Part shown: positions 57,435-64,000 of the stretch, in pieces
Numbering within the stretch: position 1 is the first letter of the stretch
How the letters are laid out: the number at the start of each line of letters is the position of its first letter
From: CAWAHD01 sp963781785
GTDB lineage: Bacteria; Planctomycetota; Planctomycetia; Isosphaerales; Isosphaeraceae
Length of the DNA: 64,000 nucleotides
Reading direction: 5' to 3'
Assembly (NCBI GenBank): GCA_963781785.1
Contig: CAWAHD010000005.1
Coordinates: 2,542,001 to 2,606,000, forward strand
Notes under the pieces: model-generated
The model's database searches: none
What the model was told of the DNA's origin: nothing
The model's input: only the letters and a program-made list of their open reading frames with translations
Program-made: the position numbers and the translations under genes

Positions 57435-58551
57435 ATATCGCGATCCTGCCGCGGCCGGAAAGCTGAGGCAGGCCATTGGAGCCGTGACCACCCGGCCATG
57501 GACCATCATGGAGGTCTGCGGCGGGCAGACGCATACCATCGTCAAGTACGGCATCGATGAACTCTTGCCGCCCTCGATCGAGCTGGTCCATGGCCCGGGC
57601 TGCCCGGTGTGCGTGACGCCGCTGGAATTGATCGACAAGGCGATCGCGATCGCCTCACGGCCGGATGTGATTTTCTGCTCCTACGGCGACATGCTCCGAG
57701 TCCCGGGGAGCCAGCGCGATCTCCTGGGCGTCAAGGCCAACGGCGGCGACGTGCGGATCGTCTACTCCCCGCTCGATTGCCTCACGATCGCCGAGCAGAA
57801 TCCGGCCCGCACCGTCGTTTTCTTCGCGGTCGGCTTCGAGACCACCGCGCCGCCCAACGCCATGGCCGTGTGGCAAGCCAGGCGCCGCGGGCTCAAGAAC
57901 TTTGCGATTCTCGTCTCGCATGTGCTCGTCCCTCCAGCAATGACGGCCATCCTGGCTTCGCCCACCAACCGCGTCCAGGGCTTCCTGGGGGCCGGTCATG
58001 TCTGCACAGTCATGGGCTACGAAGAATACGAGCCGCTCGCCGACCGCTTCGGCATCCCGATCGTCATCACCGGTTTCGAGCCCCTTGACCTCCTGGAAGG
58101 CATCTACCGTTGCGTCCGCATGCTCGAAGACGGACACTCCGGCGTGGAAAATCAGTACACGCGAGCCGTGCGCCGCGAAGCAAACCCGGGTGCGCTCCGC
58201 CTGATCCGCGACGTCTTCCAGGTGGCCGATCGCAAATGGCGCGGCATCGGCACGATTCCTCAGAGCGGCTTCCGGCTCAGCTCAGCGTACGCCGAGTTTG
58301 ACGCGGAAGAGCGGTTCGCCGTCGAGGACGTCACGGTCGCCGAGTCAACTGCCTGCATCAGCGGACTGATCCTCCAGGGGCTCAAAAAGCCGCACGAATG
58401 CCCGGCATTCGGCAGAACCTGCACGCCGGAAAACCCGCTGGGGGCAACCATGGTGTCGTCGGAAGGTGCCTGTGCGGCCTACTACAACTACGGACGATTC
58501 CGGAATCCGGCGCCTGCTGCGGCCACGGAGCTCGAGACGGCCCATGTCTGA
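57418..58551 (+). CDS. hypD: Hydrogenase maturation factor HypD
   Basis: 377 residues starting MKYLDEYRDPAAAGKLRQAI. Conserved functional motifs are MEVCGGQTHT (Cys34), VHGPGCPVCVTP (Cys62, Cys65), AVGFETTAP and VSSEGACAAYYNYGRF at the C-terminus, with the Cys cluster that binds a 4Fe-4S centre (HECPAFGRTC). HypD and HypC together assemble the Fe(CN)2CO group of [NiFe]-hydrogenases, using cyanide delivered by HypE. Length is that of the family. It overlaps hypC by 17 bases and hypE by 8. Confidence 0.95.
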   Translation: MKYLDEYRDPAAAGKLRQAIGAVTTRPWTIMEVCGGQTHTIVKYGIDELLPPSIELVHGPGCPVCVTPLELIDKAIAIASRPDVIFCSYGDMLRVPGSQRDLLGVKANGGDVRIVYSPLDCLTIAEQNPARTVVFFAVGFETTAPPNAMAVWQARRRGLKNFAILVSHVLVPPAMTAILASPTNRVQGFLGAGHVCTVMGYEEYEPLADRFGIPIVITGFEPLDLLEGIYRCVRMLEDGHSGVENQYTRAVRREANPGALRLIRDVFQVADRKWRGIGTIPQSGFRLSSAYAEFDAEERFAVEDVTVAESTACISGLILQGLKKPHECPAFGRTCTPENPLGATMVSSEGACAAYYNYGRFRNPAPAAATELETAHV

Positions 58552-59621
58552 AGTCATCAATTTTGATCAGCTTCAGCTGTCCTGTGCCACTGTCCCGGTA
58601 CGAGCACGTTTTGCTGGGCCACGGCAGCGGCGGTCGCTTGACCGCTGATCTGATCGAACGGCTGTTCGTACCGGCGTTTGCCAACGACGTCCTCTCTGCG
58701 CTCGAGGATCAAGCCACCATCAGCTTGACAGGGATGAACGGCCCGAAGGCACCCCGATTGGCGTTCACCACCGATTCGTTTGTCGTCCGCCCACTCTTTT
58801 TCCCGGGTGGCGACATCGGCAAGCTGGCCGTCTGTGGGACCGTGAACGACCTGGCTGTGGGAGGCGCCCGGCCGCTGTTCCTTTCGGCCGCTTTCATTCT
58901 CGAGGAAGGTCTGGCCATCGCCGACCTGAAGCGGATCATTTCGTCGATGCGCGAGGCGTGTGCTCTGGCGGGGATCATCCTGGTCACCGGCGATACCAAG
59001 GTTGTGGATCGCGGCAAGGGCGACCAGCTGTATATCACGACATCCGGAATCGGAATCGTCCCCGACGGCCGGTCGCTATCGATCCGCAACGCCCGTCCCG
59101 GTGATCGCATCCTGGTCTCCGGCACAGTCGGAGACCACGGGATTGCGATCATGTCGGTCCGCGAGGGGATCGAGTTCGAGACGGTCCTCGAGAGCGACTG
59201 TGCCCCGCTTGCCGACCTCACACGGGTCATGCTCGAGGCGTGCCCTGGGATCCGGTCGATGCGCGACCCGACGCGCGGCGGGCTGTCGAGCGCGCTCAAT
59301 GAGCTGGCGGCCGCCTCGCGGGTGGGTGTCGAGCTCCGCGAAGAGCCGATTCCGATCCGGAGAGAGGTGCGCGGCGCGTGCGAGATGCTGGGGCTCGATC
59401 CCTTGTACGTCGCCAACGAGGGGAAACTGATCGCCGTCGCAGCCCCCGACGACGCCGATCGGCTTCTGGAGGTGATGAAGAGCCACCCCCTCGGCCGGAA
59501 CGCCGCCTTGATCGGCGAGGTCGTCGCCGATCATCCGGGCATGGTCACTCTGCACTCGGTCGTCGGCGGAGAACGGGTCGTCACCATGCTCGCGGGCGAA
59601 CAGCTACCGAGGATCTGCTGA
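58544..59621 (+). CDS. hypE: Hydrogenase maturation factor HypE, N-terminal frameshift
   Basis: The main frame contains the dehydratase/AIR-synthase-like core: YEHVLLGHGSGGRLTADLIE, LAFTTDSFVVRPLFFPGGDI, VCGTVNDLAVGGARP, RDPTRGGLSSALNELAAAS, and the invariant end EQLPRIC, whose Cys carries the thiocarbamate that becomes cyanide. ATG at 58544 gives MSEVINFDQLQLSC, the usual HypE start, but in another frame; a single indel near 58575 would continue PVPLSRYEH. Without it the protein would start at a TTG at 58563. Overlaps hypD. Confidence 0.85.
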
Positions 59622-59671
59622 CTCGAATTGCCTCCGATTCTGCTCTACCACGGTGACCTGAATGTAACTCC

Positions 59672-61339
59672 ATGAGGCCGAACATGCTGGCCCGCGACGA
59701 ACTTCAGGCCGAGGACGGCCGGAAGGCCAATGCTCGGAGCGAATCGCGCTCCGGCGAGCCTCCGACTCGTCACGAAGCGGAAACGCATCTTGCGCGGATG
59801 ACCGGAGCGCTCCCGCCGGGCGGCACCGACCTCGGGCAGCTCGTGGGACTCCTGACCTCGGGAAAACGATCCGTCAGCGGCGCCGGGGAGTCGCAACTCG
59901 ATCGGGCAGAGGCCCGATATCGGGCTCTGGTTGAGCAGATCCCCGCCGTGACCTTCATGGCCCCCCTGGATGGCAGCACCAGCGAACTGTATGTCAGTCC
60001 CCAGATCGAGGAGCTGCTCGGCTTCTCAGCGCAGGAATGGCTGGATGACCCGTTCCTCTGGTTCCGGCAGTTGCACCCGGACGACCAGGTCCAGTGGACC
60101 GAAAGCTTCGCGCGCACCTGCTTCTCCGGCGAGCGACTTCGCGCCGAATTCCGGTTCCTGTCCCGCGACGGGCGGGTCGTGTGGGTGCACGGCGAAGCCA
60201 AGCTGGTGACGGACGAGCACGGCGTGCCCTTGTTCTTGCACGGCGTGGCCTTCGACATCACCGAGCGCAAGCGAGCCGAGGAGGCCACGCTCGCCGCCTA
60301 CGACGAGATCCGGCGTCTCAAGGACCAGTTGCAGGCAGACAACGTGTACTTGCAGGAAGAGATCAAGCTCAAGTGCAACTTCGGCGAGATCGTCGGGCAA
60401 ACGCCCGCGATCCGACGGGTATTGCACCAGGTCGAGCAGGTGGCCGGCACGTCGGCCACGGTGCTTCTGCTCGGTGAGACCGGCACCGGAAAGGAACTGC
60501 TGGCGCGCGCCATTCACAGTAGCAGCCCCCGGCGAGCCAGACCCATGCTAACGATGAGCGGCGCCGCCCTGCCGGCCACACTGATTGAGAGCGAGCTTTT
60601 CGGCCATGAACGCGGCGCCTATACCGGCGCCCTCGCGCGGCAGATCGGCCGGTTCGAGCAAGCAGACGGCTCAACCCTCTTTCTCGATGAGATCGGCGAG
60701 CTGCCCCTGGAGGTGCAGGTCAAGCTGCTGCGAGTGCTTCAGTTCGGCCAGTTCGAGCGCCTGGGAAGCACGCGCACCCTTTCGGCCAATGTGCGGATCA
60801 TCGCGGCGAGCAACCGCGACCTGGAGACTTTGGTCAAGGAGGGGCGGTTCCGTGAAGACCTGTTCTATCGCCTGAACGTGTTCCCGATCCGTCTGCCGCC
60901 TCTGAGGGAGCGCCAGGACGACATTCCGCTTCTGGCCTGGTCGTTCGTCAGGGAGCTCGGCCGAACCATGGGCCGGAAGATCGAATCGATCGCGCGCGCC
61001 ACGGAAGAGGCCCTCAAGCGCTACCCCTGGCCGGGGAACATTCGGGAGCTGCGCAATGTCATCGAGCGCGCCATGATCGTCTCCCAGGGTCCCACGCTCC
61101 AGGTCGAGGTCCCATCTCTTTCTGGCGCGGCGATCGCCACGCCGGCCGTTTCTCCTCGGTGCGTCGCGCCATCCAACGGATTGACGCTGGATGATTCGCA
61201 GCGCTGCCAGATCCTGGCGGTCCTCGAAAAGACCGGCTGGCGGGTCAGCGGCAAAAACGGAGCGGCCGTGATCCTTGGTCTCAAGCCGACGACGCTGGAA
61301 TCTCGGATGGCCAAGCTCGGCATCAAGCGGACGCGCTGA
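59672..61339 (+). CDS. Sigma-54-dependent activator, PAS-AAA+-Fis
   Basis: 555 residues. After an 80-residue leader comes a PAS domain (about 82-205: YRALVEQIPAVTFMAPLDG, LHPDDQVQW, DGRVVWVHGEAKLVTDEHGV, DITERKRAEE). The AAA+ domain of enhancer-binding proteins follows: Walker A GETGTGKE (268-275), the sigma-54 contact loop GAYTGA (315-320, Tyr for the usual Phe), Walker B TLFLDEIGE (335-343), and R-finger region NVFPIRLPPLRERQDDIPLL. The C-terminal Fis-like HTH is GAAVILGLKPTTLESRMAKL. No receiver domain is present, so control is probably through the PAS sensor. Its place between hypE and the hydrogenase genes suggests these as targets. Confidence 0.9.
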   Translation: MRPNMLARDELQAEDGRKANARSESRSGEPPTRHEAETHLARMTGALPPGGTDLGQLVGLLTSGKRSVSGAGESQLDRAEARYRALVEQIPAVTFMAPLDGSTSELYVSPQIEELLGFSAQEWLDDPFLWFRQLHPDDQVQWTESFARTCFSGERLRAEFRFLSRDGRVVWVHGEAKLVTDEHGVPLFLHGVAFDITERKRAEEATLAAYDEIRRLKDQLQADNVYLQEEIKLKCNFGEIVGQTPAIRRVLHQVEQVAGTSATVLLLGETGTGKELLARAIHSSSPRRARPMLTMSGAALPATLIESELFGHERGAYTGALARQIGRFEQADGSTLFLDEIGELPLEVQVKLLRVLQFGQFERLGSTRTLSANVRIIAASNRDLETLVKEGRFREDLFYRLNVFPIRLPPLRERQDDIPLLAWSFVRELGRTMGRKIESIARATEEALKRYPWPGNIRELRNVIERAMIVSQGPTLQVEVPSLSGAAIATPAVSPRCVAPSNGLTLDDSQRCQILAVLEKTGWRVSGKNGAAVILGLKPTTLESRMAKLGIKRTR

Positions 61340-61368
61340 GTCGGACCGTAGAGACGCGTTTGTCGCAG

Positions 61369-61388
61369 GTCAGGCTTTCCGGCCTGAC
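61369..61388 (+). terminator. Hairpin after the activator gene
   Basis: GTCAGGC, loop TTTCCG, then GCCTGAC, 30 bases after the stop codon. The stem is perfect but no T-run follows, so factor-independent termination is not certain. Confidence 0.4.
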
Positions 61389-61498
61389 ACGACGCGTTCG
61401 CACTTTGTCGCCTTTCGCTCCCGCGAACGTACGTCCCTTTTTTGGAGCAAAGGTCGACGTTGTTGTCAGGCCGAAGAACCTGGCCTACGTAAACGATA

Positions 61499-61519
61499 TT
61501 TCGGGAATTTTTCCCGAAA
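61499..61519. promoter_or_regulatory. Candidate activator site upstream of the hydrogenase
   Basis: TTTCGGGAA, TTT, TTCCCGAAA is a perfect 9-3-9 inverted repeat. It lies 104-124 bp upstream of the -24 element, the normal distance for sigma-54 enhancer sites bound by a Fis-type HTH dimer. Confidence 0.55.
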
Positions 61520-61620
61520 GAATGGGAACCCCCGATCGCATCTCAATCCACAACGCTGCACAAGTTCGCCTAATTCCAAGCGCATCGACACGTTAGGGCT
61601 GAAAACAATCAGCCGTTCTT

Positions 61621-61638
61621 TTGGCATGATTCGTGCTA
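61621..61638 (+). promoter_or_regulatory. Sigma-54 promoter of the hydrogenase operon
   Basis: TTGGCATGATTCGTGCTA contains GG (61623-61624) and GC (61635-61636) separated by exactly ten bases, with TGGCA and TGC(T/A) around them, as in the -24/-12 consensus TGGCAC-N5-TTGCW. The transcript would start near 61648, leaving a leader of about 120 bases before the small-subunit gene. Confidence 0.7.
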
Positions 61639-61770
61639 CACAATCAGCTTTCCAGGGACCGTCACGACGTCTCCTGTCGTGTGCGGTGCGCCCGCTTGCT
61701 CGAGTTCGCGCTCATCGATCTCCATCCCCCATCAAAACGGTCGTTCATCCCAGGAAAGGAGCCCTCTGCG

Positions 61771-62805
61771 ATGGCTGAAGCAACAGTCCCCTACGGGCGC
61801 CGGACTCAACGAGCACCGGCCGTCAAAGAGGTGCATGTCGTGTGGATCACCGCCGGTCTGGGCTGCGACGGCGACTCGGTATCGATCACCGCCGCCACCC
61901 AGCCGAGTCTGGAAGACGTGATCCTCGGGGCCATTCCCGGGCTCCCCAAGGTCCACCTGCACAACCCGGTGCTCGCTTACGAAGTCGGTGACGAGTTCAT
62001 GAAATACTGGTACCAGGCCGAGGAGGGCCGGCTTGACCCGTTTGTGCTGGTCGTGGAAGGGTCGATCCCCAACGAAAAAATCAAGAGCGAGGGTTACTGG
62101 GCCGCGCTCGGCACCGACAAGAAGACCGGCCAGCCGATCACGACCAACGAATGGATCGATCGTCTGGCTCCCAAGGCGCTGGCCATCGTGGCTGCCGGCA
62201 CGTGCGCCACATACGGCGGCATCCATGCGATGGAAGGCAACCCCACAGGATGCATGGGCCTGGCCGACTACCTGGGCTGGGACTGGAAGTCGAAAGCAGG
62301 CATCCCCATCGTCAATGTGCCCGGCTGTCCCGTCCAGCCCGACAACTTCATGGAGACCCTGCTGTACCTGCTCTATCAGGTTGCGGGCCTGGCCCCCATG
62401 ATTCCGCTGGACGAGTGCGGGCGGCCCAAATGGCTGTTCGCGAGCACCGTCCACGAAGGCTGCGACCGGGCCGGCTACTACGAACAGGGCGACTTCACCA
62501 TGGAGTACGGCTCGCCCAAATGCCTGGTGAAGCTGGGCTGCTGGGGACCCGTGGTGAACTGCAACGTGCCCAAGCGCGGCTGGATGGCCGGCATCGGCGG
62601 CTGCCCGAACGTCGGCGGCATCTGCATCGGCTGCACGATGCCCGGATTCCCCGACAAGTTCATGCCGTTCATGGATGAGCCTCCCGGGGCGAAGCTGTCC
62701 ACCAACGCGATCGGCATCTACGGCCGGATGATCCGGTCATTACGCGGATTCACCAACACCACGGTCAACAAGGAACCGAGCTGGCGGCATCGGCGCCCGA
62801 GCTGA
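61771..62805 (+). CDS. hhyS: [NiFe]-hydrogenase small subunit, group 1h
   Basis: ATG at 61771, preceded by AGGAAAGGAG, gives 344 residues starting MAEATVPYGRRTQRAP; there is no Tat signal, as usual for group 1h. The proximal-cluster site reads GLGCDGDS: Cys32 is followed by Asp35 where other hydrogenases have a second Cys, the 3Cys-1Asp ligand set known from the actinobacterial-type enzyme. Further cluster ligands are in AGTCATYGG, VPGCPVQPDNF, HEGCDRAGYYEQG, KCLVKLGCWGPVVNCNVPK and GGCPNVGGICIGCTMPGFPD. It passes electrons from H2 to the respiratory chain. Confidence 0.9.
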   Translation: MAEATVPYGRRTQRAPAVKEVHVVWITAGLGCDGDSVSITAATQPSLEDVILGAIPGLPKVHLHNPVLAYEVGDEFMKYWYQAEEGRLDPFVLVVEGSIPNEKIKSEGYWAALGTDKKTGQPITTNEWIDRLAPKALAIVAAGTCATYGGIHAMEGNPTGCMGLADYLGWDWKSKAGIPIVNVPGCPVQPDNFMETLLYLLYQVAGLAPMIPLDECGRPKWLFASTVHEGCDRAGYYEQGDFTMEYGSPKCLVKLGCWGPVVNCNVPKRGWMAGIGGCPNVGGICIGCTMPGFPDKFMPFMDEPPGAKLSTNAIGIYGRMIRSLRGFTNTTVNKEPSWRHRRPS

Positions 62806-62868
62806 CGACCGGTTATCATCCCACCACTTACTCGCAGCAAGGCTAGAAAGAAAGAAAGGAATGGCCGA

Positions 62869-64000
62869 ATGAGCACCGCGACACTCCCGGATAAGAAGGC
62901 TGCGACCGAAACCAGAAAACTGGTCGAGATGTCCTGGGATCCGATTACCCGGATCGTCGGCAGCCTGGGCATTTTCACGAAGATCGACTTCGCCAACCGG
63001 CAGGTCGCCGAGTGCCACAGCACCTCGGCGATCTTCCGCGGCTACAGCATCTTCATGAAAAACAAAGACCCGCGCGACGCCCATTTCATCACCAGCCGCA
63101 TCTGCGGTATCTGCGGCGACAACCACGCGACCTGCGCAGACCTACGCTCAGAACATGGCGTTCGGCATCCGCCCGCCGGCCATCGCGGAATGGATCGTCA
63201 ACCTGGGCGAGGCCGCCGAGTACATGTTCGACCACAACATCTTCCAGGACAACTTGGTCGGCGTCGACTTCTGCGAGCAAATGGTCAAGGAAACCAATCC
63301 CGGCGTCTGGGACATGGCCCAGCGCACCCCGGCACCCCATGCCGAGGACCACGGCTACAAGACCATCGCCGACATCATGCGGGCGCTTAACCCGTTCACC
63401 GGCGATTTCTATCGTGAGACCTTGCAAGTCAGCCGGTATACCCGCGAGATGTTCTGCTTGATGGAAGGCCGGCACGTCCACCCGTCCACTCTCTATCCGG
63501 GAGGCGTCGGCACCGTGCCGACGGTCCAGCTCTTCACCGACTACCTGGTCCGCCTGGCCCGGTACGCCGAGTTCATGAAGAAGTGCCTGCCTTTGCACGA
63601 CGACCTCTTCGACTTCTTCTACGATGCCATGCCCGGCTACGAGAAGGTGGGCTACCGGCGCACGCTCCTGGCGTGCTGGGGCTCATTCAACGACCCGGCC
63701 GTCTGCGACTACACGTACAAGAACATGAACGCCTGGGGGCGGAAGATGTACGTCACGCCCGCCGTGATCGTCGACGGCAAAGTGGTCAGTAACGACCTCG
63801 TGGATATCAACCTCAATATCCGCATCCTGCTCGGGTCATCGTACTACGACGACTGGGAGAACAGCGAGACCTTCGTCGAGAAGGACCCGCTCGGCAACCC
63901 GGTCGACCGGCGTCATCCCTGGAACCAGACCACCATTCCCCGGCCGCAGAAACGCAACTTCGAGGACAAGTACACCTGGGTGATGTCGCCGCGCTGGTAC
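62869..64000 (+). CDS. hhyL: [NiFe]-hydrogenase large subunit, group 1h, partial and frameshifted
   Basis: ATG at 62869, 64 bases after the small subunit. The L1 motif of the active site is RICGICGDNHATC (Cys79, Cys82). Close to this motif, near 63139, an extra base breaks the frame; without it the sequence continues YAQNMAFGIRPPAIAEWIVN, EAAEYMFDHNIFQDNLVGVD, LMEGRHVHPSTLYPGGVGTV and NPVDRRHPWNQTTIPRPQKR, all characteristic of group 1h enzymes that oxidise atmospheric H2. The window ends before the C-terminal L2 motif, after about 377 codons of roughly 530. Confidence 0.9.

Noticed and set aside
61369..61388. Second enhancer site for the sigma-54 activator
   Set aside because: The stem differs from the 61499 palindrome and lies directly behind the stop codon, so a transcript-end hairpin is more likely.

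Overview
The window comes from a high-GC planctomycete, most likely of the Isosphaeraceae/Gemmataceae side of the phylum. The signs are long Ser/Thr kinases fused to WD40, TPR, nSTAND and formylglycine-enzyme-like domains, secreted proteins carrying the planctomycete N-terminal motif LExxERRSLLS, a small membrane protein beginning with NPYEAP, a BBP2-type porin, a SUFU-domain protein and several small families typical of this group.

The window has two parts. Bases 1 to about 14,400 are an accessory region full of relics. Nine copies of one ~168-bp repeat with 16-bp imperfect terminal inverted repeats, all in the same orientation, lie between truncated or decayed genes: an S1/P1 nuclease, a lipoprotein, an XRE-type regulator fragment, a toxin/antitoxin fragment, an IS1634-type transposase fragment and a primase-like C-terminus. 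Between copies 4 and 5 is a minus-strand row of small accessory genes, with a conserved ~30-bp block at or close to their ends. The region also holds a HigBA toxin-antitoxin locus with a clear promoter and paired operators, a GxxExxY gene bracketed by inverted repeats, GTGACGAG iterons with a perfect palindrome, and two arrays of a conserved 27-29 bp box, several followed by a variable stem-loop.

Bases 14,400 to 64,000 are dense and ordinary in composition. They begin with a kinase/nSTAND ATPase/FGE-like protein (14.8-19.4 kb), a Cys-rich peptide and a kinase/WD40 protein (to 24 kb). Then come a methyltransferase, a secreted cupin, an MFS transporter and tandem TPR-glycosyltransferase paralogues (28.5-31.6 kb). 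An S46 peptidase, tandem BsuPI-domain secreted proteins, MsrA, a porin, a cytochrome c and an HTTM pair follow (to 42.6 kb). After these are a protein with two nuclease-like motifs, a DUF985 cupin, an enolase-superfamily enzyme, NAD kinase, a PQQ-propeller protein, an aldo/keto reductase, an M1 aminopeptidase and a kinase/TPR protein.

The right end (57.2-64 kb) is a hydrogen-metabolism locus: hypC-hypD-hypE, a PAS/AAA+/Fis sigma-54 activator, then the small and large subunits of a group 1h [NiFe]-hydrogenase, the type that oxidises trace atmospheric H2. A GG-N10-GC sigma-54 promoter precedes the small-subunit gene and a perfect 9-3-9 palindrome lies about 100 bp further upstream, so the adjacent activator probably controls the hydrogenase.

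Many otherwise conserved genes carry a single-base frameshift, often in G/C-rich runs. Uncorrected indels in the assembly are the simplest explanation for those in the right part; genes in the left part also show real decay.
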